Source: Duganella phyllosphaerae (lineage in GTDB: Bacteria; Pseudomonadota; Gammaproteobacteria; Burkholderiales; Burkholderiaceae_D). From it: a stretch of 64,000 nt of DNA. The stretch spans positions 141,537-205,536 of the forward strand of contig NZ_LROM01000093.1 of NCBI RefSeq assembly GCF_001758785.1, given 5' to 3'. The notes under the pieces are model-generated. The model ran no database searches, was not told the DNA's origin, and saw only the letters and a list, made by a program, of their open reading frames with translations. Below are positions 28,603-36,896 of this stretch, piece after piece (the stretch's first letter is position 1; every line of letters begins with the position of its first letter). The position numbers were made by a program, and so were the translations under genes.

Positions 28603-29496
28603 TTACTTCAATGGCATTTTCAGGCCAGCCAGCATGGCTTTCTTAAAATTCGCGCTTTTGCTCGTGTTCGAATATTTCATATATTTGAAAAGGCGGGTAA
28701 TGAGCGTGAACGCCACAGCAAAGTATTTCACGAGTGGGCTATAATTTTTTCGAATGAAATATAACCTGTTGCGGTTGCTGTAAAAAATGCTGAATGGCGA
28801 GTCGTCACCACCGGTACTACTGCTGACCTTGTGCGAAATTTTCCCTTCAGCCCAATACAGCAATTTATATCCAGCCTGGTTCGAACGCCAGACAAAATCC
28901 ACGTCGTCGTAGTAAACGAAATATTTTTCATCCATCACGCCAATACGCTCAAAAACCTCTTTATGCACCAGCATAAAACAGGTTGGCGCATATTCGGTAT
29001 AACCGGTCCTGCTGTTTTCTGGAAGATCCCCCTGCATTTCACCGAAATGATGCACCGTACCACGCCATTTCCGGATCTCACCACCTGCGCACCAGATTAA
29101 TCCATTGTCATGGAAATACATTTTGGGGGTAATTAACTTGTCGCCGCGCTGTTCGGCCAGCGACACCATATTCCCAAACAAGTTTACATCTTCAAATTCG
29201 ATGTCATTATTCAGAATAAGTATATATTCACAACCTGCTTGCAATCCGAGTTCGATACCCTGATTGTTTGCTGCCGCCACGCCTACATTTTCCGTGTTCC
29301 TGATCAGCGTGACGTTGGTCATCGCGTACTTGGCGATCTCGGCTTGGGCTGCCTCGAAAGAAAGAGTGTCGAGACTATTATCAAGTATATACAACCAGTA
29401 ATCGTCGAAAGTCTGCCGAGACAAGCTCTCGAAAAACCCCGGCAATACATCGGCGCTGTTGAATAGTACGGTAACCAAGCCCACTCTATTTTTCAT
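28603..29496 (-). CDS. Glycosyltransferase family 2 (WbbL/rhamnosyltransferase-like)
   Basis: A 297-aa GT-A glycosyltransferase: GLVTVLFNSADVLPGF, ILDNSLDT, NTENVGVAAANNQGIE, and ILNNDIEF as the DxD-region, followed by EKYFVYYDDVDFVWRSNQAG. This set is typical of WbbL-type rhamnosyltransferases, which fits the GDP-rhamnose genes nearby, although many GT2 enzymes with other specificities look similar. ATG at 29496 is preceded by AGAGG and chosen over an upstream TTG at 29505. Gaps of about 135 bp on both sides are AT-rich and empty. Confidence 0.84.
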   Translation of the reverse strand: MKNRVGLVTVLFNSADVLPGFFESLSRQTFDDYWLYILDNSLDTLSFEAAQAEIAKYAMTNVTLIRNTENVGVAAANNQGIELGLQAGCEYILILNNDIEFEDVNLFGNMVSLAEQRGDKLITPKMYFHDNGLIWCAGGEIRKWRGTVHHFGEMQGDLPENSRTGYTEYAPTCFMLVHKEVFERIGVMDEKYFVYYDDVDFVWRSNQAGYKLLYWAEGKISHKVSSSTGGDDSPFSIFYSNRNRLYFIRKNYSPLVKYFAVAFTLITRLFKYMKYSNTSKSANFKKAMLAGLKMPLK

Positions 29497-29641
29497 GAAA
29501 TCCAACCTCTAATTATTGAAACCACTACGCAGTAATTTTTTCAGCGGGAGACGCCAGGCTCGGCGGACCTGCTATCACGAGCTGCATGCCGCGCGCACGT
29601 CCCTGCAGCCTTCCGCGATCCGGTGTCACAGTTTCCGCTTG

Positions 29642-30775
29642 TTACTTGTATAGGCCACGCTTTTTCATCTCAGCGATACTGCTGTCATAGCTATCCGTCT
29701 GAACTTCTTGTTGTTCAACCCACGTAGTAAACAACTTGATACCCTGATCGAATGTTACCTTCGGGCTGAAATCAAGCAGGCGCTTGGCTTTACTTAAATC
29801 GGCATAATTATGGCGAATGTCGCCCAGGCGATAGGCGCCGGTCACCTTGATCTCCACTTCCTTGCCATAGCGCTCAGCCAGGGTATGGGCCACGGTCAGG
29901 ACGTCGGTTGCCACGCCGGCGCCGATGCCGAATACCTGATTATTGGCCTCGTCCTTGATCAGGGCGGCAGTAGTAGCTTCAACGATGTCGCTGACAAACA
30001 CAAAATCGCGGCTTTCCTTGCCATCTTCAAAGATGTTCAACCCATTGCCATTCTTGATGCGGGTCGAGAAAATCGAGAGTATGCCCGTATAGGGATTGCT
30101 CAACGACTGGCCGGGACCGTACACGTTTTGATAACGCAGTGCGGTCGCACCGATTCCCAGCGAAGCGCACACCGTCATGACCATCTGCTCTTGATTTTGC
30201 TTGGTAATGCCATAAACCGACGATGGATGGATTTTCGAATCTTCATCGGTAGCAAGCAAGGTCAGCGGTTCGCCAGTCTGCGGGCACAACGGCTCGAACC
30301 GACCGGCCTGCATGTCTTCATCCTTGCGTGCACCCGGGTAAATGATACCCAGGGCCTGCGAGTGATATTTGCCCTCGCCGTAGATCGAACGGGATGATGC
30401 CACTACCACTTTTTTCACCTGATAGCTACCGTTCGCCAACAGATCCAGCATGAGGGCAGTGCCGCCAATATTGACGTCGACATAGCGCTTGATTTCATAC
30501 ATCGACTGACCAGTGCCGGTCTCTGCCGCCAAGTGAACAATCGCGTCCTGACCTGGCAATACTTTTTCCCATGCCGCGCTGTCGGTAACCGATCCCAAAA
30601 CGAAGTTGGTCACATCTTTGATACTGCGGTATAGCGGCGAAGTTTCCGCTGGATTTTCGCCATGAATCTGCTGCGATAAATTATCGAGAATCGTCACTTC
30701 ATGACCGATTTTCTGTAAATGCAGTGCCAGGTTAGAACCGATAAATCCCGCACCGCCAGTAATCAATACTTTCAT
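29642..30775 (-). CDS. NAD-dependent nucleotide-sugar epimerase (SDR, dTDP-L-rhamnose 4-epimerase-like)
   Basis: A 377-aa extended SDR: MKVLITGGAGFIGSNLALHL, HLAAETGTGQSMYEI, SSRSIYGEGKYHS, catalytic YGITKQNQEQ, and ALRYQNVYGPGQSLSNPYTG. The long insert between SIYGEG and the catalytic Tyr (PLCPQTGEPLTLLATDED) is the hallmark of the subgroup annotated as dTDP-L-rhamnose 4-epimerase/WbiB-like, where it usually carries CPxCG knuckles; here only one Cys remains. The gene overlaps the acyltransferase upstream by 4 bp (ATGA). It should modify a nucleotide sugar of the repeat unit, but its substrate is not certain. Confidence 0.8.
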   Translation of the reverse strand: MKVLITGGAGFIGSNLALHLQKIGHEVTILDNLSQQIHGENPAETSPLYRSIKDVTNFVLGSVTDSAAWEKVLPGQDAIVHLAAETGTGQSMYEIKRYVDVNIGGTALMLDLLANGSYQVKKVVVASSRSIYGEGKYHSQALGIIYPGARKDEDMQAGRFEPLCPQTGEPLTLLATDEDSKIHPSSVYGITKQNQEQMVMTVCASLGIGATALRYQNVYGPGQSLSNPYTGILSIFSTRIKNGNGLNIFEDGKESRDFVFVSDIVEATTAALIKDEANNQVFGIGAGVATDVLTVAHTLAERYGKEVEIKVTGAYRLGDIRHNYADLSKAKRLLDFSPKVTFDQGIKLFTTWVEQQEVQTDSYDSSIAEMKKRGLYK

Positions 30776-31398
30776 AATTTTTTCCAATCTTTTAATTCGA
30801 AACAATATTTTTTCAAAACTTTTGCCGGAGTTCCTGCTGCCACCGAGAACTCGGGAATATCATGGTTCACAACTGAATGTGCGCCGATGACAGAATTTCT
30901 GCCTATTTTCACGTTCGGCATAATAATGGCGCCGAAGCCAATGAACACGTTATCGCCAATTTCAACATAATTTCCATCACATTGAATTCTGGATCCAATT
31001 TTACTTTTATCATCAACATCTTCATGTGGATGATTAACATCAACTATTGCTACGCCACCTGTAATCGAAACATTATCGCCTATCGTTACTCTGGAGCCGC
31101 AAATGATATGTACATTTTGTTCGATATTGACATTGTGCCCTATCGTCAGCCGCGGCACCGACTTCGAATGGCCGGTTATTACTTCGAGACGCACACCGTT
31201 ACGAATTGAGACGAAATCTTTAACAAAAATATGCTGAGGATGGGATATGAACAACGGCTTATAAATTGCAGACTTTTTCCCCATCGAACCAAAGAATAGC
31301 CCATAAAAAAACCTAGCTTTCAGCCTGACCAGATACGAACCGATAGAGTTAAAAATATCGTACAGCGATTTATTTTTTATTTTTATTAAAATTCTCAT
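30772..31398 (-). CDS. Left-handed beta-helix acyltransferase (hexapeptide repeat)
   Basis: A 208-aa CatB/WcaF-type acetyltransferase with about seven isoleucine-patch hexapeptide turns (LTIGHNVNIEQNVHI, VTIGDNVSITGGVAIVD, VEIGDNVFIGFGAIIM, VKIGRNSVIGAHSVV), catalytic-type His in VDVNHPH, and the usual ending AAGTPAKVLKKY. Cytoplasmic; probably acetylates a sugar of the repeat unit or a precursor. It overlaps the epimerase by 4 bp, indicating coupled translation. Strongly AT-rich. Confidence 0.85.
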   Translation of the reverse strand: MRILIKIKNKSLYDIFNSIGSYLVRLKARFFYGLFFGSMGKKSAIYKPLFISHPQHIFVKDFVSIRNGVRLEVITGHSKSVPRLTIGHNVNIEQNVHIICGSRVTIGDNVSITGGVAIVDVNHPHEDVDDKSKIGSRIQCDGNYVEIGDNVFIGFGAIIMPNVKIGRNSVIGAHSVVNHDIPEFSVAAGTPAKVLKKYCFELKDWKKL

Positions 31399-31497
31399 AA
31401 AACCCCATTCAAACGAAGCTCGTTAGTTGTCCGATCATATTACTCAGTATTACCACGTCTGCCTGCTCTCCTGCAGACTGCGGTGTGAAATATGCGA

Positions 31498-32076
31498 CTA
31501 CCGCTGAACTCTGATCCAGTCTTTTCGTTCCTCGCAGTATGTCTTAATCAACTTCGCCGGGCTACCTGCAATCATCGAAAAATCCGGGAAAGATCGCGTT
31601 ACTACGGAATTTATTCCTACTACACAATTCTTTCCCAGAGAAATTCCGGGCATTATTGACACGCCGTATCCTATGAATGTATTCTTACCAATATGTATAG
31701 GACCTTTTGACTCCAGATCCTGTTCCATGATAAAACCTGCATCCGGGGCAAAGCCATGCGCTGAATCCGACATGTAGATGTACTCGCTCAGGACACAACC
31801 GTTCTCAATCGTTATCGCATCAACGCAAAAAATCTGGCAGTATCTGCCGATGTACACATTATTTCCGACACTGATGCGGGGTGTAAATTTTTGCTTCCCA
31901 TGCGACGTGATTGGTTCCATCACCAGCGATTTTCCGATGTGACAATCGTTACCAATCTCAATTAAATGTGCATTCTTTATTTCTCTAGGCAGCAATACAT
32001 AGCTGTCCGCCCCCAGCTTACCCAAACGCGGGCGATACAACATTGTTTTGATAATTTTTTTTATTAGTTTCATCAT
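31498..32076 (-). CDS. Left-handed beta-helix acyltransferase (second copy type)
   Basis: A 192-aa hexapeptide-repeat acyltransferase with turns such as ISVGNNVYIGRYCQI, ITIENGCVLSEYIYM, IHIGKNTFIGYGVSIM and ISLGKNCVVGINSVV, a His in SDSAHGFAP and the ending IAGSPAKLIKTY. It lies 6 bp after the wzx-like gene. It differs in length and sequence from the acyltransferase at 30772-31398, so the two probably acetylate different positions. AT-rich like its neighbours. Confidence 0.84.
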   Translation of the reverse strand: MMKLIKKIIKTMLYRPRLGKLGADSYVLLPREIKNAHLIEIGNDCHIGKSLVMEPITSHGKQKFTPRISVGNNVYIGRYCQIFCVDAITIENGCVLSEYIYMSDSAHGFAPDAGFIMEQDLESKGPIHIGKNTFIGYGVSIMPGISLGKNCVVGINSVVTRSFPDFSMIAGSPAKLIKTYCEERKDWIRVQR

Positions 32077-32082
32077 CTGATA

Positions 32083-33465
32083 TTACCCGTGAAAAATCCA
32101 AAACAATGCTGCCAGAACAATTACAGGAACAAAAATTATTCTATTGAAAAAGTAAGCCCTGGAAACTGACAACGCTGGAGTTTTACCTGCCACAAAAATC
32201 ACGACACTGAGAACACCTGCTATCGACCCAATCAATGTGCCATAAATGACACCAATCACGCCGAATTTCGGCGCCAGTATCAGACTGAATGTCAGGTTGA
32301 ATGCCCCTTCAATGATCGCCGGCATGAAGGCTTTTTTATGCTCTGAAATCGACACAAGCAGCAGGGAAAAAGGCATTAATAAATTTCTCAACGCATGCGC
32401 AAACAACATTACTGCAAGTAATTCGTACACACCGTCCACATAGCTGGCATCGAGCCATAAAGCCAGCAGCGGTTTGCCTAAAAATAAAAAGATAACAAGG
32501 GTGACGATCAAAAACGCCGCGCATCCGGCGCTCGACAATGTAAGCAATTTCGGTAACTGCGCTCTTTTATCTATGTTGGCATACGAAGCGGACCCGATCG
32601 CCACCAGCGGGCTGAGAACTGCCTGCGTTACCCCCACCAGGATGGCTATCGCAGTAATCGCCAGCGAATATGAGGCGACTTTATCAAAATCATAGTGCCC
32701 CGCAATCACGAGGTCGATGCCATTTACGAACAGCATTGCGACGCTCCATATCGCAAGGCTTGCGCAATAACGGAATAATTCCCGGCATCTGGCCCAATCG
32801 ATCGGTCCCAGATGCGAGATAAAAGGGCCGGCCCAACGCTTGGTATAAAAATAGCTAATGGGCAAAATCATCAGGCCGCATCCGGCAAGAACTATGGACA
32901 AGTTGACCAGCGAACCGCCATTACTCAGCACCAGCCAGATGCCTATCAAACTTGAAATTCGAACAAACAGCAGTCCGGAAACCGGGATAATGTTTTTTTG
33001 CAGACCAAGAAAAACACCGGAGGGCACCAGCGCAAATAATTGCAAGGAAGCCGAGATACCCAGTATGACGATGCATAACCGAAACTCACCCATCAGCTCG
33101 GCAGGAACATCATTGAAAAACAGCGGGTAAAACAGCGCCAGCAACCCAACAGCTACCAGGGCCATCGCGGTAAAGCTACTGACCAGAACCAATCCGGCCT
33201 TGATCGTTTTACGCTGGTCGCCCTTATCCTGCAGTTCGTTACCATGTGCTATGTATTTTGTCATGGCTGTTTGCAATCCAAAACCAAATAATTGCAAATA
33301 AATCAGAACCTGGAGCGCGAGGCTCCACACCGAAAATTCCAGCTTCCCTAAATGCCTTACGACCAAAGCGGGCAACAACAGGTTAAACAGCGCTGTTCCG
33401 GCACCCCCCAATACGTTTGCGACCGCATTCTTTATAAATAAGTTACGTATTGAGCTAATTGCCAT
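32083..33465 (-). CDS. Wzx-like oligosaccharide flippase
   Basis: A 460-aa polytopic protein with about 12-14 membrane segments. Features of the polysaccharide transporter/MATE-like group: N-terminal IRNLFIKNAVANVLGGAG, ALVVRHLGKLEFSVWSLALQ in the first pair, and a second half with repeated architecture. It should move the undecaprenyl-PP-linked repeat unit to the periplasm for polymerisation. Position between the chain-length gene and the acyltransferase genes fits a Wzx/Wzy locus. First gene of the AT-rich cassette. Confidence 0.85.
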   Translation of the reverse strand: MAISSIRNLFIKNAVANVLGGAGTALFNLLLPALVVRHLGKLEFSVWSLALQVLIYLQLFGFGLQTAMTKYIAHGNELQDKGDQRKTIKAGLVLVSSFTAMALVAVGLLALFYPLFFNDVPAELMGEFRLCIVILGISASLQLFALVPSGVFLGLQKNIIPVSGLLFVRISSLIGIWLVLSNGGSLVNLSIVLAGCGLMILPISYFYTKRWAGPFISHLGPIDWARCRELFRYCASLAIWSVAMLFVNGIDLVIAGHYDFDKVASYSLAITAIAILVGVTQAVLSPLVAIGSASYANIDKRAQLPKLLTLSSAGCAAFLIVTLVIFLFLGKPLLALWLDASYVDGVYELLAVMLFAHALRNLLMPFSLLLVSISEHKKAFMPAIIEGAFNLTFSLILAPKFGVIGVIYGTLIGSIAGVLSVVIFVAGKTPALSVSRAYFFNRIIFVPVIVLAALFWIFHG

Positions 33466-33577
33466 AAAAACCAGATATTTAAACGATGAGGAAAGCGGCG
33501 TGTCGTGTCACTTGCATAAGAGGCAGGGTCAATGCGTGCCCATAGCTTGCGCATTGATTCTGCTGGCGGCGATAACG

Positions 33578-34789
33578 CTAGCGCTTCCACGCACTTTTCA
33601 GGCGATTCCAGCGCGCGCGGCTCGCCGGATCGTCCGCCGGATGCAGATATGCATCGCGCGCCATGGCACCAAGAACGCCAAGAAGTCCCCCAGCAAGGAA
33701 GCCAATCATGACAAAGACCGACAGTTTCGGCTTCATTTTCTTTTCAGCCGGAACTGCCCGATCAAGTGACTGGATCGTGGATGAATCCCGGGCCTCATCG
33801 ATTTTTGCAAGTTCAAATTGCTTTGCAAGTAACTCGAAAATCGTTTCGTAATATTTGACGTCGCGCACGCTACGAATATATTCCAGGCCGACTTCCGGAA
33901 GCTTTCCGGTAGGCACCATCAAATCACCTTCACGCGTTTTACCCTGTTGCAGCTTGCTGAGTTGCCCGTTCAGGGCGCGTACCTCGTCCTGCAGGCGAAC
34001 ATATTCCGGGTTGCTTGACGTAGAAAAGCTACGCATCGATTGCAACTGCACTTCCTTTGCCGCGATCAGGCCTTGCAGTTGGGCCTCATTGGCGATTATG
34101 CCCTTGACCTGTCCTTCGAGTTGCAACAACCCGGTGGTTTGCTGCATCTTTTTCATCGCCACTTCGGCGTTCGCCAAATCATCTTTGGCAGTCAACAACT
34201 GCTTTTCAAAGAAAAGACGGCGCCGCGATGCTTCGGTAATTGCCAACCCCTTGGTCAGTTGCGCTAACTCTTCAACGTAGGCATTGGCGAGATCGGCCGC
34301 AAACTTGGGGTCATTGTCTTCGACAACAATGGAGATCAAGCCATCCTTGCCATTGAGAAATTCGCGAGCTTTTTGCAGCTTGACTCGTGCTTCATCCAAA
34401 GATTTTGCTTCGTAGCGTTCCTTGAGTTTGAAACGCGTGATCAAATTGTCAGCGATAGTACGGCTCTGCAACATACCGACGTACAAATCGTTAGGGTTTT
34501 TCAACGCACTGCTGAGACCACCTGCTGCACCTGCCAAACCACCGAGTTGGCCCAGCATGGAGGCCACGCTCGATGTCTGTTGCTGAGGTGGCAATATCGC
34601 CGCGCTGCTTTGAAAAGTCGGCTTGATCAACAGACCTACACCCAGGGCAAGACAGGCCGCCACTACAGGCGCAGCAATCACCAGCTTTTTTTGACGCGCC
34701 AGGGGAATCAGAATATCGGTGATGTGGGTGTCACCGGCGCCGCTGACTGCAGCGTATTGCGTCGTTTTATTTTCCAATTGCTCGGACAT
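33578..34789 (-). CDS. Polysaccharide co-polymerase (Wzz domain, no kinase)
   Basis: A 403-aa inner-membrane protein controlling chain length and export. TM1 about 35-55 (LVIAAPVVAACLALGVGLLI), a long periplasmic coiled-coil region (about 60-355) with a proline/glycine-containing segment before TM2, and TM2 about 360-382 (LSVFVMIGFLAGGLLGVLGAMA). The C-terminus is only about 20 residues, so there is no Wzc-like tyrosine kinase domain, and no separate BY-kinase is present in the window. This makes it KpsE-like or a PCP-2b-like protein. It is followed by wzx and preceded by the OPX gene. Confidence 0.88.
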   Translation of the reverse strand: MSEQLENKTTQYAAVSGAGDTHITDILIPLARQKKLVIAAPVVAACLALGVGLLIKPTFQSSAAILPPQQQTSSVASMLGQLGGLAGAAGGLSSALKNPNDLYVGMLQSRTIADNLITRFKLKERYEAKSLDEARVKLQKAREFLNGKDGLISIVVEDNDPKFAADLANAYVEELAQLTKGLAITEASRRRLFFEKQLLTAKDDLANAEVAMKKMQQTTGLLQLEGQVKGIIANEAQLQGLIAAKEVQLQSMRSFSTSSNPEYVRLQDEVRALNGQLSKLQQGKTREGDLMVPTGKLPEVGLEYIRSVRDVKYYETIFELLAKQFELAKIDEARDSSTIQSLDRAVPAEKKMKPKLSVFVMIGFLAGGLLGVLGAMARDAYLHPADDPASRARWNRLKSAWKR

Positions 34790-34890
34790 TATTTGCTTTC
34801 AAATTTATGTACTTGCCTGCCAGATTGCAAGCTGACGATAGTCAGCGCGCAACGTCCGCCTGATGACGGAATTGCGCGCTACACTCCGTT

Positions 34891-36843
34891 TTAATCTTTT
34901 AATACTTTCAGACCAGCAGCGCCCAAGCCAAATTGGTAGAAAATCGATGTCCACTCTTTCAGGCTTTGGGTCCATGAGGTATGCGGGATTTCCTCCGGAA
35001 CGACGATGGTGTCGCCGGGATTGATCCTGGCGCTATCCACGCCGGAGAACCAGCCGGAGGTGTTATTGCTTTGGGTGGTGCCATCGGCGCGGATGACATA
35101 CATCTGCGAGCGATCGGCGGTTTGGTTAGCGCCACCGGCCAGTTTCAGGTAATCTCCAACGCTACGGCTTGGACGATAGATGAACGAGTTTTGCTGGAAC
35201 ACGGCGCCGAGCACATCCACCGTATCAGGTTTGCGTGGAATGTAGATGCTGTCGCCATCGCGCAGCACTAACTCGGGCAGGTTCTTCACTTGCGCATCGC
35301 CGTCCTGCAACTCCAGCACGATCCGGCCTTTCGCCTTGATGTTGGCCATTCGCTGGGCTAACAGGCGCTGGCGATCGACGGCGGCGCTGATCACAGCGAT
35401 CGCATCCTTGTCCGAAGTAGCAGCCATTTGCTGCGAAGCGCCAACTTCGAGATCGCGCATGTAGCGCTGTGCGACTTCATCGAGTTTTTCCTGCTGTGCT
35501 TGGCGGACAGATTCCCGCGATAACTCGGCTGCAAATACATAAGCTTTGTCGGTAACACCCAGGCGGGCCAACAATGAACGCAAGGTCTCGCCCTGCTGCA
35601 ACTGGAACGCGCCAGTTTGCTTAAGTTCGCCAGAAACGCGTACGTATTCATTGCTAATCGCCGCCGTCACCGGCACGGCCGAAGGCGAAAACACGCGGAT
35701 GATGTCGGTAGGATTCAGCGGCAATGCAGCCAGACCCGGATCTTGCGCTGCCTGCGCTGCACTGACTGTGGCGATCATCTTGAAGTCGTTATTGACATTT
35801 TTTTCAACGATGACTTGCTTGGTGTCGGCGGCCGAGGCAAAACCGCCGGCCCACGTGACGGCATCGGCGACCGACGCCTGGCCTTTCATTTCAAAAATGG
35901 CAGGACGCTTGACGTTACCGACCACGGCGACCAGCGGACCGACTTGCGGCACGTACACCACGTCACCATCCTGCAACGAGATATCCCGGGTTTTATCGCC
36001 TTTGAGCAGCATGTCGTACATGTCGAACGTGGTGACCACTTTGCCACCACGCTTGACTTCGATATTCCGCATCGAACCTGTGGTGTCCGGTCCGCCCGAG
36101 GTGAACAGGGCATTGAGCAAGGTGCTCATTGCGTTCAGGGTGTAGGTACCGGGACGGGTAGCATGGCCGACCACGTAAATTTGCACCGGACGCACTTGCG
36201 AAATGCTGACAGCGAGATCGAAGTTGCTGAAGTTTTTGCCCACTGCCTGTTTCAGGTAGGCCTGCAGATCACCATACTTCACGCCTGCCACGTTGACCGC
36301 ACCCACGCGCGGAATATACACGGCACCGCTGCGATCAACCTTGGCGGTGACTTCGATGTTGACCATGCCCCAACCACGAATTTGCAATTCATCACCTGTG
36401 CCGATCAGGTAATTCTGATTGACCTGGTTTGCGGTCAGTGGCGCGAACGTGGATGGCACGCCTTCGAACAATTCCGAGCCATAAATGGCCAGATTCTCGC
36501 GATTGGCCGCGTTATTATTGGTAACGGTTGCGACAAAATTTTCAAATTCACCTGCTTTGCGCGCCTGGCGCGGCTGCGGGTTGCGCTGGTTCTGAGACTC
36601 CTGTTGCACTGGCGCTTGTGGTGACGCCGAAGTTGACGGGCGGCCGCTGCTAATCGATGGCAATGCCGACCCGGTCATCGCAGGCGACCCGGTCATCGCA
36701 GGCGAGGCGGTAAACGGAGACGCCAGCTCGCGCTCTTGGGTGGCACTCTGCGCCAGCGCGGAAGTCGTCATCACACTCAACATGCATGCTGAAACGATAA
36801 CTTGTTTCAACATCGGCTTGGCTTTCAGAATTGGCTTTTTCAT
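34891..36843 (-). CDS. Outer-membrane polysaccharide export protein (OPX) with several SLBB domains
   Basis: A 650-aa exported protein; Wza is about 380 aa. A signal peptide ends in TTSALAQ. The poly-export domain (about 130-220: YLIGTGDELQIRGWG, DRSGAVYIPRVGAVNVAG) is followed by about four SLBB-type modules (IYVVGHATRPGTYTL; VAVVGNVKRPAIFEM; VRVSGELKQTGAFQL; VDVLGAVFQQNSFIY), then LRDGDSIYIP and a short hydrophobic end. The size resembles KpsD-like OPX proteins. The N-terminal linker has an 18-bp tandem duplication (36668-36703) giving repeated AMTGSP. ATG at 36843 directly precedes the signal peptide; upstream extension would overlap the YjbH gene. It should form the outer-membrane exit for the EPS. 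Confidence 0.9.
   Translation of the reverse strand: MKKPILKAKPMLKQVIVSACMLSVMTTSALAQSATQERELASPFTASPAMTGSPAMTGSALPSISSGRPSTSASPQAPVQQESQNQRNPQPRQARKAGEFENFVATVTNNNAANRENLAIYGSELFEGVPSTFAPLTANQVNQNYLIGTGDELQIRGWGMVNIEVTAKVDRSGAVYIPRVGAVNVAGVKYGDLQAYLKQAVGKNFSNFDLAVSISQVRPVQIYVVGHATRPGTYTLNAMSTLLNALFTSGGPDTTGSMRNIEVKRGGKVVTTFDMYDMLLKGDKTRDISLQDGDVVYVPQVGPLVAVVGNVKRPAIFEMKGQASVADAVTWAGGFASAADTKQVIVEKNVNNDFKMIATVSAAQAAQDPGLAALPLNPTDIIRVFSPSAVPVTAAISNEYVRVSGELKQTGAFQLQQGETLRSLLARLGVTDKAYVFAAELSRESVRQAQQEKLDEVAQRYMRDLEVGASQQMAATSDKDAIAVISAAVDRQRLLAQRMANIKAKGRIVLELQDGDAQVKNLPELVLRDGDSIYIPRKPDTVDVLGAVFQQNSFIYRPSRSVGDYLKLAGGANQTADRSQMYVIRADGTTQSNNTSGWFSGVDSARINPGDTIVVPEEIPHTSWTQSLKEWTSIFYQFGLGAAGLKVLKD
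36668..36703. repeat. 18-bp tandem duplication inside the OPX gene
   Basis: Two exact copies of GACCCGGTCATCGCAGGC (36668-36685, 36686-36703), coding for a repeated six-residue block in the low-complexity linker after the signal peptide. In-frame copy change would not break the gene. Confidence 0.85.
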
Positions 36844-36896
36844 GCTGGTCTTTTGTAAAGATAAATAGTGTTTTTCGGTCGCGACTTGCGCCACGA

